Numbered from the stretch's first letter, positions 16,180-24,030 are shown. The stretch: 64,000 nt of DNA from AC-32 sp963765785 (GCA_963765785.1 CAVXXW010000002.1:1-64000), one strand, 5' to 3'. A program made the numbers and translations. The notes: a model not told the origin generated them from the letters alone.

Positions 16180-17279
16180 CCTCGATTTCCAGGGCTTTCT
16201 TCGGAGGGCCCATCATTGGACCCGCCTCCGTCCCACGTGTGGCCCACACTCGCCGCCTCTAGATAGAGGTCGAGGTCGAGCGCGGCGTGGCGAGAAGCAC
16301 CCGGATACAGGTGACCGTACCGCTCCAGGACAAGCCGCGCGTCCCGATGCCCGAGTTGCTCTGCGATGACGTGTGGCGACGCCCCTGCCGCCACCATCAG
16401 CGACGCGTACGTGTGCCGAAGGTCATGGAACGTGAGCCCATCCAGCTCCGCGCGTCGAACCGCAGGCCGGAAGACACGAGCCATGAAGTTGTCCTTGCGC
16501 CACATTCGGCCAGCTGGCGAAGGGAACACGAGGTCACGTGTCCCACCGTCCCGAAACGCCAACTGCTCGGCCGCAACCTCTGCTGCAACGACCGTCAGAT
16601 GCACGACTCGCTTACGGCCTGACTTGGTCTTTCCGAAGGTGCCGGCGCGAGCGGAGCGCTCGACCCGCACGATGCGGTTCGCAAGATCAAGGTCGCTTCG
16701 ACAAAGACCGAACAGCTCGCCTTGGCGCAGACCCGTCAGCGCCGCGAAGACAACCAGGCGACCCTCTGTGCAGTAACTCGCAAGTCGTTCGACCTCCGAC
16801 CAACCTAGGAAGCGAGGCTCCCGCTCCTCGTGTCGTGGTGGACGCAGGCCGAAGATGGCGGCGTCGACGCGATGGCCCCTCTGCTCCGCACTCCGGAAGA
16901 CCTGCTTGAGAAGCTGCAGCGCGATCGACGCCTGCCGAGGAGCCCGACGGCCGACCGCTGCAATCCGATCCTCGACCTCTGCCGCTCGAATCTCGTGAAC
17001 TCGCCACCGTCCAAGCTCGCGCACCGTTCGCAGTGCCTGCACTCCGCGCGCATACGTTGACGGCCGAACGCGCTGCTGAAAGCGCTCAAGCCATCCATCG
17101 AGAAAGTCGGAGAAGAACACGGGTTCCGCCTCGTATAGAGACCCGAGCTGCGACTGTCGCTCAACCTCGACTTTGAAGCGCTTCGCGTCAGCCTTCCTCG
17201 TGAACGTGCGGCTGCGCTCGCCGCGTCCGTCGCGCCAGCGAACCTCGAAACGGCCGCGCCTCGGTCGAATCGACGCCAC
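16113..17279 (-). CDS. int: Tyrosine recombinase (phage-type integrase) of the tRNA-Ala element
   Basis: 388 aa from the GTG at 17279, directly after the xis stop. An N-terminal arm-binding part (RGRFEVRWRDGRGERSRTFT) precedes an SAM-like core-binding domain and the catalytic domain: TGLRQGELFGL (Arg), FHDLRHTYASLM (His, Arg), AEQLGHRDARLVLERYGHLY (His and the nucleophilic Tyr). The last residues (RDRTGDLRLAKPALSQLS) are read from the tRNA antisense strand and the stop lies in the tRNA. In the excised circle this tail would be replaced (see finding). Confidence 0.92.
   Translation of the reverse strand: MASIRPRRGRFEVRWRDGRGERSRTFTRKADAKRFKVEVERQSQLGSLYEAEPVFFSDFLDGWLERFQQRVRPSTYARGVQALRTVRELGRWRVHEIRAAEVEDRIAAVGRRAPRQASIALQLLKQVFRSAEQRGHRVDAAIFGLRPPRHEEREPRFLGWSEVERLASYCTEGRLVVFAALTGLRQGELFGLCRSDLDLANRIVRVERSARAGTFGKTKSGRKRVVHLTVVAAEVAAEQLAFRDGGTRDLVFPSPAGRMWRKDNFMARVFRPAVRRAELDGLTFHDLRHTYASLMVAAGASPHVIAEQLGHRDARLVLERYGHLYPGASRHAALDLDLYLEAASVGHTWDGGGSNDGPSEESPGNRGGAYRDRTGDLRLAKPALSQLS
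16135..16205. repeat. attL
   Basis: 46 bp (16135-16180) are identical to 22329-22374 and cover the tRNA-Ala anticodon arm to 3' end. After one mismatch the match continues for 24 bp (16182-16205 versus 22376-22399). Confidence 0.88.
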
Positions 17280-17280
17280 G

Positions 17281-17478
17281 CTAGCCCCGCCACCGATCCA
17301 AGGCTTCGCGAACCTCGGAGTAGAGGAACTTCCGCCGGCCCCCAGGCAACACGAGGCTAGGCAGGTCACCCGCCTTAGCTCGCTCGTAGACCCAGTCCAG
17401 GCTCATGCCGAGTATCGGCGCGAGCTCGTCGGCCGAGAGCAACCGCTCGTGTTCAGGCTGCGCTAGCCCCGGGCTCAT
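17281..17478 (-). CDS. Excisionase-type helix-turn-helix protein
   Basis: 65 aa from MSPGLAQPEHER. The MerR-like HTH_17/excisionase fold is clear: LLSADELAPILGMSLDWVYE, then LPSLVLPGGRRKFLYSEVRE, with the conserved LGxSxxxVYxxxxxGxLP pattern. It should direct excision with the integrase, whose GTG lies right after its stop. The gene overlaps the preceding RHH gene by 26 bp, so RHH-xis-int form one unit. Confidence 0.85.
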   Translation of the reverse strand: MSPGLAQPEHERLLSADELAPILGMSLDWVYERAKAGDLPSLVLPGGRRKFLYSEVREALDRWRG

Positions 17479-17665
17479 CGCCCCTCCGCTCCTCAATCCA
17501 GCCCTTCGCGTCCTGGAAATACAGCTGCGCACCCTCGCGCAAGGCGCGCGACAGCGTGACCTTTTCCTGCTTCGCCAGCTCGTCAAGGATCGCCTTCTCT
17601 TCCTCGGTGAACCACACCGTGACGAGCTTCATCGGCCGGCTAGCTCCGGTCTTGTTGTACGGCAT
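17453..17665 (-). CDS. Ribbon-helix-helix (CopG/Arc-like) protein
   Basis: 70 aa with an AGGAGG ribosome site. MKLVTVWFTEEEKAILDELA followed by KQEKVTLSRALREGAQLYFQ fits a beta-strand plus two helices, as in Arc/CopG repressors. It lies first in the RHH-xis-int unit and probably binds the direct repeats at 17696-17731 to regulate it. Confidence 0.7.
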   Translation of the reverse strand: MPYNKTGASRPMKLVTVWFTEEEKAILDELAKQEKVTLSRALREGAQLYFQDAKGWIEERRGDEPGASAA

Positions 17666-17695
17666 CAGCGCCTCCTTCGAATCGCATGCTCCAGT

Positions 17696-17731
17696 TATAG
17701 AGCCCGGGTCGAACGGAGCTATAGACCCCGG
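17696..17731 (-). promoter_or_regulatory. Direct-repeat operator before the RHH-xis-int unit
   Basis: TATAGAGCCCGG (17696-17707) and TATAGACCCCGG (17720-17731) differ at one position and are 24 bp apart. They fill the gap between the SIR2-like stop and the RHH gene start, as expected for a ribbon-helix-helix operator. Confidence 0.5.
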
Positions 17732-18824
17732 TTACTCGGCCGCGAGGAACTCCGGGAGCGACGGATACCACCTGACTGGCACCGAAGGAGATAGCCCTGC
17801 GTAACGCGAAGCTGCTGCGGCGGCGGGATCAATGACGTCCAGCCAGCGGATCACGTCGTTCTGCGCTAGCGCTCGCTCGAACAGCTTCTCAGCTTCGACG
17901 TCAATTGCCGGCAACGAGTAACCAAAGAAGACGAGACGTTCGGCGGCCGTTACAGCTGAGCGCGCGTCTTCCCACGCAGCCTGAACCGCCGACCGAAGAG
18001 CCTGCTTGGCGTACACGGGTGGCACGACTACCGGCCAAAGCTGCCACGTCGTACGTCCCTGGCCCTCACGTACCACCCTGCCGCGGCCGGTCAACGTCCG
18101 CGTAGGCAGCAGATGCACTGGCCCCGACCCGGTATGGCCCGTCAGGTAGTTGGAGGTAGGGCGTGTGCTTGCGAGCCGTACGACCCAGTTCAGTGACCCG
18201 TGCAGCTTCAAGATCCGAAGAGGCCGTTCGTGGTCACACTCCTCGTCTTCGTGCACGGGGAAGGTTGGCGCCGGCCCGGTGGGTACGAGCAGGTTCAGAG
18301 CCTCGCCGACGGAGCCGTAGCCCCAGTCCAAGCACCAACGCCGTCGGAGCTGCGCGCGGCGGAACACTTCGTTTTCGATCACCAAGTCATGGTTGAACGT
18401 GATGACCGTGAGTTGGTCCGAGGCGGCGGCCTCCGTCGCGATCAGCCGCCCAATGGGTGCGCCATTACGCCCGTCCGCGCAAAGCCAATTGGTCGTCTCG
18501 CGCAGAACCCGGAGATAGAGATCAACCAGCTCCACGTAGCCGCCGTAAGCAACCGCGTCGGTCCGCCTCTCTTGCAGGTCGTAGAACGCGTCCTTGAAAG
18601 ACCTCCTCCATCCGGAGTTCCGCAAGTCGCTCCAGCAGTGGGTCCATGCCCATCACGTCACGGAGATAGCGACGAAGCTCGGGACCGAGTTGGATACCCC
18701 TAGCCTGCACGACCTGAAAGAACGTCGTGTCTAGCGGCGGTCGTGTATGCCGCATCCGTCGGGGACGGAAATGCAACGCATTTGCCAGGGTTGCTCCGGC
18801 GCCAAGGACAAGGCACGTCTTCAC
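17732..18824 (-). pseudogene. SIR2-like protein gene, split by one frameshift
   Basis: The N-terminal frame (from GTG 18824) reads CLVLGAGATLANALHF and continues PPLDTTFFQVVQARG; LGAGA is the NAD-binding glycine motif. At the TTT near 18597-18599 the frame must shift by one base (one surplus T) to continue KDAFYDLQERRTDAVAYGG. The second frame has VITFNHDLVIE, ILKLHGSLNW (catalytic-His region) and VFFGYSLPAIDVEAEKLF, all typical of SIR2-like NAD-consuming domains in anti-phage proteins. The repaired product is about 363 aa. It is cargo of the tRNA-Ala element; a defence role is inference. Confidence 0.75.
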
Positions 18825-19036
18825 GACACGATCACAGCCATAACCGGGAGACGTTGTAGCTCCGACGTCAGACAGACCAGGTGGGCGTTACCGGCGTGGT
18901 TTACGTGATCAAGTCGGGTGAGAGCACGCTCGCCCAGGCGAGTGCAGCCGCGAAGGGAGGAGATAGCGCAACCACGCCAAGAATGGCCGATTTGGCAGTC
19001 CACGCACGGGGGCGCCTTCTCGCGTAGGTGGCTCAC
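18821..19036 (-). CDS. Hypothetical 71-aa ORF coupled to the SIR2-like gene
   Basis: Its TGA overlaps the GTG start of the SIR2-like frame (GTGA). The sequence has two Cys pairs (CVDCQIGHSWRGC) and no recognised family. The overlap suggests coupling, but the ORF may be a remnant or chance. Confidence 0.35.
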   Translation of the reverse strand: MSHLREKAPPCVDCQIGHSWRGCAISSLRGCTRLGERALTRLDHVNHAGNAHLVCLTSELQRLPVMAVIVS

Positions 19037-19045
19037 TCGGAGGGC

Positions 19046-19684
19046 TTAGTGGTCGAGTGGAGTGCTCGTGGCGCGGCTGAGGGTCGTGATGAGCGCGAGC
19101 ATTGCGTCGAGCGCGGCCGCGAGCGGTTCGGAGTCGCGCTGCACCTGGGCGAGCAAGAGCCCGCCCTCAAGCGCGGCAAGCGTGGCAAGCGCGAGCTGGC
19201 GTGGATCGGCCTCCGGCGCTAGTCGGCCAAGCTGGTGCATCTGCAGGAGCCCGGCCATGATGCTGGCCTCCCAGCGATCGAAGGACGCCGCAACCAGCGC
19301 TCTGGCTTCGGGCTCCGTCTCGGCGAGCGCGGCACCGAGGGAGCCGACCGGACAGCCGCCGCGCCCGTCGGTGCTGCGGGCGTGATCGACAACGAAGTTG
19401 CGCCACGCCCGTAGGCCATCGAGGCCGCTGAGGTCGAATTGCTCCTGCGTGCCGATTGCTCTATCGGCCTGGCGCTCGATCACTGCGCGAACCAGCGCCG
19501 GTTTGTCCTCGAAGTAGTGGTAGAGCTGCGAGTTGCTGACCTTCGCGCTATCGCGCACTTCCTCGATTGTCGTGCGGGTGACGCCGTGCTGAAAGATCAG
19601 CTCTGCCGCTGCATCGACGATCCGCGCGCGAGTCGCTGCGCCTTTGCGCGTCAACCGCGGCCGGTCGGGACTCGGTGAGGACAT
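19046..19684 (-). CDS. TetR/AcrR-family repressor
   Basis: About 212 aa from MSSPSPDRPRLTRKGAATRA; a start 13 codons upstream is possible. The TetR DNA-binding domain is clear: ARIVDAAAELIFQHGVTRTT, IEEVRDSAKVSNSQLYHYFE, DKPALVRAVIERQ. The C-terminal domain has YtfR/TetR_C-like GGCPVGSLGAALAETEPEAR. It is divergent from the SDR gene with a palindromic site between them, so it likely represses that gene and itself. Confidence 0.9.
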   Translation of the reverse strand: MSSPSPDRPRLTRKGAATRARIVDAAAELIFQHGVTRTTIEEVRDSAKVSNSQLYHYFEDKPALVRAVIERQADRAIGTQEQFDLSGLDGLRAWRNFVVDHARSTDGRGGCPVGSLGAALAETEPEARALVAASFDRWEASIMAGLLQMHQLGRLAPEADPRQLALATLAALEGGLLLAQVQRDSEPLAAALDAMLALITTLSRATSTPLDH

Positions 19685-19713
19685 CGTGACGAGTCTATCG
19701 CGAAATTGGCATT

Positions 19714-19729
19714 GACATTCCAAAATGTC
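19714..19729. promoter_or_regulatory. TetR operator
   Basis: GACATT-CCAA-AATGTC is a perfect 6-4-6 inverted repeat in the gap between the divergent TetR and SDR genes. Confidence 0.65.
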
Positions 19730-19865
19730 CTAGGCAGAGTGGCCTGAGCATTCCAGTCTGACGAACCTCACGGGCTGTTACCGCGCCGAGCATCGCCTTG
19801 CCGTCTTAATCCGCCGCGCCATGTGCCCAACCCTGGCTAGGCCAAAGAGATGAAGGGAATCCCCT

Positions 19866-20801
19866 ATGAGCGCACTGCCAGAAAAGACTGTGTTGATCAC
19901 CGGCGGCAACGCCGGGATCGGGAAGGAGGTGGCCCGGCAACTCGCATTACGTCACGACTTCGCCCACATCTACCTGGCGTGCCGGAACCCAGAACGGGCG
20001 AGCACGGCAAGGGCCGATCTCGAAGCTGAGACCGGCCGGAACATCTTCGACATCGTCCTCATGGACGTTGCCGATCCGGGCTCGGTCCGCGCCGCCCTGG
20101 CCGAGATCGACGGATCCGTCGACGCACTCGTCATGAACGCCGGTGTCATTGGCCCGGAAACGTTGAACTTGACCGCTGACGGGGTCACCGACGTGTTCGC
20201 AACGAACGTCCTTGGTCACGTCGTGCTCCTCGAAGGGCTCCTGGCCGAGGGGCGGCTCGGCGAGGTTGCGGTCTTCGTCGGAAGTGAAGCAATCAGGGGT
20301 GTCCCGAAGTTGCGGATGAAGGGGCCATCGTTCGTCTCAACCTCAGCCGACGAACTCGCGTCCGCCATCGACGGCAGCTACTTCGCCACCCACAAACCTG
20401 ACTTCAACCTGGCCTTCGGGCAGGCCAAGTACATCGGGGCGCTATGGATGGGCTACCTGGCCCGCAAATACCCCGACCACCGCTTCATCACCGTGAGCCC
20501 CGGCAACACCACCGGCACGGGAGCAGCCAGTGGCCTCCCATTGCCGATGCGGGTAGCCGCCAAGTACGTCATGCCCGCCCTGGGCCTCGCCCACAAACTA
20601 GACGTGGGAGCGAAGCGGCTCGTCGACGGTGTCACCGACCCGACCCTCTCCAGCGGCGCGTTCTACGCCAGCGCGGCCAACAAGCTGAATGGACCGATGG
20701 TCAACCAAGCCGAATTCGTCCCCGGCGTGGGCAACCCGTCGTTTCAGGACAACGCCAACGAAGCCATCCACCGCTTCATCCCCGAACAGGCGGTCGCTTG
20801 A
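19866..20801 (+). CDS. Short-chain dehydrogenase/reductase-fold protein with altered catalytic Tyr
   Basis: 311 aa with an AAGGG ribosome site. The Rossmann motif TVLITGGNAGIGKEVARQLA and LVMNAGVIGPETL (NAG) are intact, as is VFVGSEAI (Ser). At the YxxxK site the sequence is FGQAKYIGALWMGY: the catalytic Tyr is Phe while the Lys is kept. Either the enzyme is impaired, another residue substitutes, or it has a binding role. It is element cargo under probable TetR control. Confidence 0.85.
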   Translation: MSALPEKTVLITGGNAGIGKEVARQLALRHDFAHIYLACRNPERASTARADLEAETGRNIFDIVLMDVADPGSVRAALAEIDGSVDALVMNAGVIGPETLNLTADGVTDVFATNVLGHVVLLEGLLAEGRLGEVAVFVGSEAIRGVPKLRMKGPSFVSTSADELASAIDGSYFATHKPDFNLAFGQAKYIGALWMGYLARKYPDHRFITVSPGNTTGTGAASGLPLPMRVAAKYVMPALGLAHKLDVGAKRLVDGVTDPTLSSGAFYASAANKLNGPMVNQAEFVPGVGNPSFQDNANEAIHRFIPEQAVA

Positions 20802-21189
20802 CACCTCGAAGCCCGATTGGCGTATTCGGCACCGCCGTCGGCCGGGACGCTTGATCCTCAGGGATGCCTCTTTGGCCGAAGTCGCGAAGGGAGACGGCGG
20901 GCAGCGAACCGCCGTTCTCGACCCGCCCGGTCAGGCGTCACTCCGGACACTGGCGCAGGCGACGACTCGGTTACCGCGGGCCCCCGCGCCCAAGTCGCAG
21001 ACCGCCACCCTCGTCGCTGCGCTCCTCGGCGATTTGGGCTTCCCCGCGCCAACCGAGGGCCCGTGCGCCCACTCGGCCAGGCCAGGCTGTCAATAACTGG
21101 GCGATGCACAGAAGATCTCAGCCTCTACCAGTCCCGCTCCGGCCCGCCGCCGCCTCTGCCTTGCGGCAGGTGGCGCCGCCGCTCCGGAC
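20802..21189. other. Non-coding gap between SDR and rep
   Basis: No supported gene is seen. A hairpin ACGGCGG (20894-20900) / CCGCCGT (20909-20915), flanked by GAG/CTC, may terminate the SDR gene. The rest shows no convincing iterons or origin, although a replication origin would be expected near rep. Confidence 0.4.
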
Positions 21190-22110
21190 CTAGGGAGCCC
21201 GCGAACGCCGCTGCAGGTCGAACTGCTCCAGAAGCAACAGACCCGTCAGCAAGTCGAAGGGGTTGATCGCGTCGTCCGGCAGGTGGCCCGCTCGCCACGC
21301 CCACGCGATCCGGACGTTTCTCAGCACCCGCATCGTGCAGCCGCTCTTCGCGGTTAGCTTCCGGCTGACGTAGTTCAGGTAGCTACGACCGGCTGCGAGC
21401 ACGGTTTCGGTCACCTCGCAGGAGCCGTCCTCTTTCCACTTGGCGAGATACTTGCTCAGGTAGCCCGCAACCCGCTCTGCTCGCTCCGGCCGGCGGAGCG
21501 GCTTCCCGTCAACGAACCCGAAGCCATAGCGCGGCGTCAGCTCCCGCATTGCAGCGACGTACTCATAGGCCCACACCCGCTCGACAGCGGTCTCCAGCCC
21601 GACCACAAAATGCAGATGCCAGACCCCACGATTCTGCAGCTCCCACTGGTAGAGAAGAACGCCGCCCTTGCCGTCATGGCCGAGCCTCTTCACCGCCCGA
21701 TCGGCCCGCTGTTTGCAGACACGGTTTAGCTCGCTCCACCAGCCCCGCGAGCCCTCGTTCCACAAGGCCGCTACCTCAGGGACGACTTTGCAACCGAAGC
21801 GCTGACCGCACCGCTCGTCGGCCTCATGCCCACACTGCGAGCGATCCCAGATGAGGCCAGCATCGACTCCGGGCGGGGTGAGCGTGCACATAGCCGCGAG
21901 CCCGCCATAGGTGCGCAAGTTCTCTCGGTTCTTTCGCATCGCGTCCCGCGCCCAGGTCAGCGCGTAGCCCGGACAGGTCCGCCGCCGACAGCGCGACACC
22001 GTCAGCGGGTAAGTCTTGCCGCAGTGCTCGCACCGCTGAAAACCGCGAGCCTCGAGTGCCGCGTCCTCGAGCTGGCCCGCTGAACCATTAAGCTCAGCCG
22101 GACGGCTCAT
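21190..22110 (-). CDS. rep: Rolling-circle replication initiator (HUH Rep)
   Basis: 306 aa. The N-terminus has paired-Cys zinc motifs (RCEHCGKTYPL, CRRRTCPGY). The HUH metal site is VWHLHFVVG near residue 175, followed by the catalytic-Tyr block RVAGYLSKYLAKW near 225. Such proteins nick the double-strand origin and start rolling-circle replication. It is the replication gene of the integrated element. Its ATG at 22110 overlaps the end of the open frame that would extend from int in the circular form. Confidence 0.85.
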   Translation of the reverse strand: MSRPAELNGSAGQLEDAALEARGFQRCEHCGKTYPLTVSRCRRRTCPGYALTWARDAMRKNRENLRTYGGLAAMCTLTPPGVDAGLIWDRSQCGHEADERCGQRFGCKVVPEVAALWNEGSRGWWSELNRVCKQRADRAVKRLGHDGKGGVLLYQWELQNRGVWHLHFVVGLETAVERVWAYEYVAAMRELTPRYGFGFVDGKPLRRPERAERVAGYLSKYLAKWKEDGSCEVTETVLAAGRSYLNYVSRKLTAKSGCTMRVLRNVRIAWAWRAGHLPDDAINPFDLLTGLLLLEQFDLQRRSRAP

Positions 22111-22328
22111 CGCCTGTCACCTCAGGCTGAGTCGAAGAGTCATCCGACGGCCCGCGCTGCGAACGCGGGTCGTCGTCTATCGAGCCGGCTTCATCCCACG
22201 CCTGGCCCACAGCGCGATCGGATTCGCGCCGCTCGAAGCCGGTAACTCCGGGTAATGGAGGCTCTGAATCCCCTGCTAAGTCGGCGCTTTCCCCCTCCGA
22301 GCCACCTTCACCGGATTCAGTAGGAACA
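22109..22328 (-). other. Element right end: open frame continuous with int across attP
   Basis: Read on the minus strand in the frame that int uses through the att core, this stretch is open for 78 codons (PVPTESGEGGSEGESADLAG ... DDSSTQPEVTGDEPSG). It ends with TGA just inside the rep gene (ATG at 22110). The encoded tail is acidic and low-complexity. In the integrated state it has no start of its own. Confidence 0.5.
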
Positions 22329-22399
22329 GGCTTTGCAAGCCGGAGGTCACCGGTTCGATCCCGGTACGCTCCACTTCGATTTCCAGGGCTTTCTTCGGA
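22329..22399. repeat. attR
   Basis: 46 bp identical to the tRNA-Ala 3' half, then one mismatch and 24 more identical bases. The flank beyond (GGCTCATCATC) still resembles the int 3' end at attL, which is not expected for naive chromosome. Confidence 0.88.
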
Positions 22400-23336
22400 A
22401 GGCTCATCATCAGGCGCCGCACGTGTGTGGGCAGCTCATAAGACCCCAGGTCGACACGAGCCAGGAACTCGCCGCACTTTGCGGCTCTTTCGCAGACCAC
22501 CGGCCGAGGCTGGTCGAAGACCCACTAGTGTGGGCTCCACTCCCTAGAAGCTCGTCGACCGTTGTCCTCGTGGATGACTGTCGCCCGAGCAAAGGCGCGC
22601 ATTGTGCTTGAACGCTCGGGTCCGAATGAGTCGACGGAATGAGAGAGGCGTGGCAGCGCCTGCTCTGGTCAGGGCCTTCCGCTTCATACGATCTGGGCAG
22701 GAACGGGCGTGAGGATCGCCTGTTGATGCCCCCTCAGCGGCGCTCCCTCTCCCCCCAGCGCCGCACCGTCACGAAGCCCCGTCGGGGCACTGAATGCAGC
22801 CCGGACGGGGCTTCGTGCGCTGAGCGGTAGGCTCCGGGCATTCCGCTAGTCCCGGAGCCTTCGCAGCGGGGTGTCGAGACACCCCTCCTCGACCGGTTCC
22901 TGCGCTCTCCCTCGCAGGTCGCTGATCAAGGTCCCCCATCCGACACGGTCAAGGTCGAGCCATCCGCATTAGTCGGCGCATCGACCCAAGACCGTCGACT
23001 TCTCCGTGCGATGGTGCCGCGCGAACTTCCACTCTTAGCCCTTCCAGCAAACTTCGAGGTACATCGACGAACAACAGGCCGGTCGGTCGTACTCCAGCCC
23101 AATTTGCTGAGGGCGGCCAGTTCGCGGGGCCCGATCGCTGTGGGCCCCGGAGTCGCTCACCGCGCCGGTGACTGAGGCGCGAAGCACAGTGACTCTAACA
23201 CCGCTTCCGCCAAGAAACCGCTTGGAGGGACCAGAACGATCTGGACTACCCGCAAATAGCGATTTCGTCACGAGGCCAGCGTCGGCGGGCTAGCGATCGG
23301 ACTCCGCGAAGTTCGTTCCGCCCGGCTGGCCAAACG
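22400..23336. other. Gene-free stretch right of attR
   Basis: About 0.94 kb with no supported coding frame. The ORF over 22276-22500 minus is antisense tRNA (RTGIEPVTSGLQS). The one notable structure is the run of four hairpins at 22737-22885. The stretch may be the decayed remainder of an older element at the same tRNA. Confidence 0.5.
22737..22885. repeat. Cluster of four consecutive perfect hairpins
   Basis: Stems: GCGGCGCT/AGCGCCGC (22737-22764); CACGAAGCCCCGTC/GACGGGGCTTCGTG (22770-22817, 14 bp, with a further GGGC/GCCC inside); AGGCTCCGGG/CCCGGAGCCT (22829-22860); GGGGTGTC/GACACCCC (22868-22885). All are perfect and spaced by 5-11 bp. It could be a structured RNA, a replication or transfer origin, or stacked terminators. 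Confidence 0.7.
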
Positions 23337-23417
23337 GGGCGCGTGATCGTAGGAGCCGCCATCCTCAACGCCACCCTCTACGAGCGCCGCACGCGCCCAC
23401 ACGAGCCGCAGAAGTAG
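23337..23417 (+). pseudogene. 3' remnant of a YihY-family gene
   Basis: The frame GRVIVGAAILNATLYERRTR followed by PHEPQK and TAG matches the C-terminus of the intact YihY gene at 42507-43394 (GRVIVGAAVLNATLYERRTD). DNA similarity is roughly 90% and extends about 15 bp past the stop. Everything upstream is missing. Confidence 0.8.
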
Positions 23418-23435
23418 CGTCGCACTTCGACCCGA

Positions 23436-23989
23436 CCTTCGCTCGCAGGCAGCAGGACGGGCACGGGCGAGCACGAACTCGGCCGTGATGGCAGACGAGA
23501 CGAGGTTCGAACGCCGGCTCGACCGTGTGCTGGCCCACGCCTCGAGTCCGCGCGGTGCGGGTGTCGTGATCGCCGTCGTGTCGACCTCGATAACGGTCGG
23601 AGCGGGCATCCTGATGACGGTCGCCGACCACGACAACTTTCCGTCGATCGGATCCGGGCTCTGGTGGGCCGTCCAGACGGTCACGACGGTCGGGTATGGC
23701 GACCACGTGCCGACGACCGTTGCGGGCCGACTCGTCGCCTCGCTCGTCATGCTGGTCGGGATCGGCTTCTTGACGGTCATCACCGCCGCGATCACAAGCA
23801 CCTTCGTGACACGCTCACGCCGCGAGCAGGCCGTTAGCGGTGGCGGCACTTCGACGCCTGAGCTTCGGCAGATCGCTGAGCGGCTCGAACGGATCGAAGC
23901 CGCGCTGACTGATCGACCGCCGCGGTGAGCCGCAAGATCCTGAGCAGCTAGAAATCCTGCGGCTCAAGACAAGACTTCGCTGGAGTTAG
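23436..23989 (+). repeat. Long direct repeat, copy 1 (partner 43669-44222)
   Basis: 554 bp matching 43669-44222 with only three mismatches seen (near 23925, 23967 and 23974). It carries the whole potassium-channel gene and its short flanks. The spacing is 20,233 bp in direct orientation. Confidence 0.9.
23488..23928 (+). CDS. Two-TM potassium channel, copy 1
   Basis: 146 aa (ATG at 23488; a GTG one codon earlier is also possible). Hydrophobic segment VVIAVVSTSITVGAGILMTV, then the pore helix and selectivity filter LWWAVQTVTTVGYGDHVP, then TM2 LVASLVMLVGIGFLTVITAA. A charged C-terminal coiled coil (LRQIAERLERIEAALTDRPP) follows. TVGYGD is the K+ selectivity filter. No RCK domain is present. 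It is nearly identical to the copy at 43721. Confidence 0.92.
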   Translation: MADETRFERRLDRVLAHASSPRGAGVVIAVVSTSITVGAGILMTVADHDNFPSIGSGLWWAVQTVTTVGYGDHVPTTVAGRLVASLVMLVGIGFLTVITAAITSTFVTRSRREQAVSGGGTSTPELRQIAERLERIEAALTDRPPR

Positions 23990-24030
23990 GTGAAAGCGGT
24001 TGACGGCACGCACGACGACCGGCGTCGGTA

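Larger units (their letters stand above)
16135..22374. mobile_element. 6.2-kb integrative element with rolling-circle Rep, inserted in tRNA-Ala
   Basis: It is bounded by 46-bp identical direct repeats of the tRNA-Ala 3' half (period 6,194 bp). On the minus strand it carries rep, a TetR gene, a small ORF, a SIR2-like gene, a ribbon-helix-helix gene, xis and int; an SDR gene lies on the plus strand. The architecture resembles small actinomycete integrative and replicative elements: tyrosine integrase next to attL and an HUH Rep. No transfer (FtsK/Tra) gene is present, so it is probably mobilised or passively transferred. Confidence 0.85.

Noticed and set aside
18590..18605. Programmed frameshift in the SIR2-like gene
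   Set aside because: No stop-codon pause, Shine-Dalgarno-like stimulator or slippery heptamer is visible; a single surplus T is simpler.
20817..21266. Plus-strand ORFs between SDR and rep
   Set aside because: Proline/arginine-rich with no start signals or family resemblance; partly antisense to rep.
22276..22500. Minus-strand ORF ending in RTGIEPVTSGLQS
   Set aside because: This peptide is the well-known antisense translation of a tRNA 3' half (here attR), not a gene.
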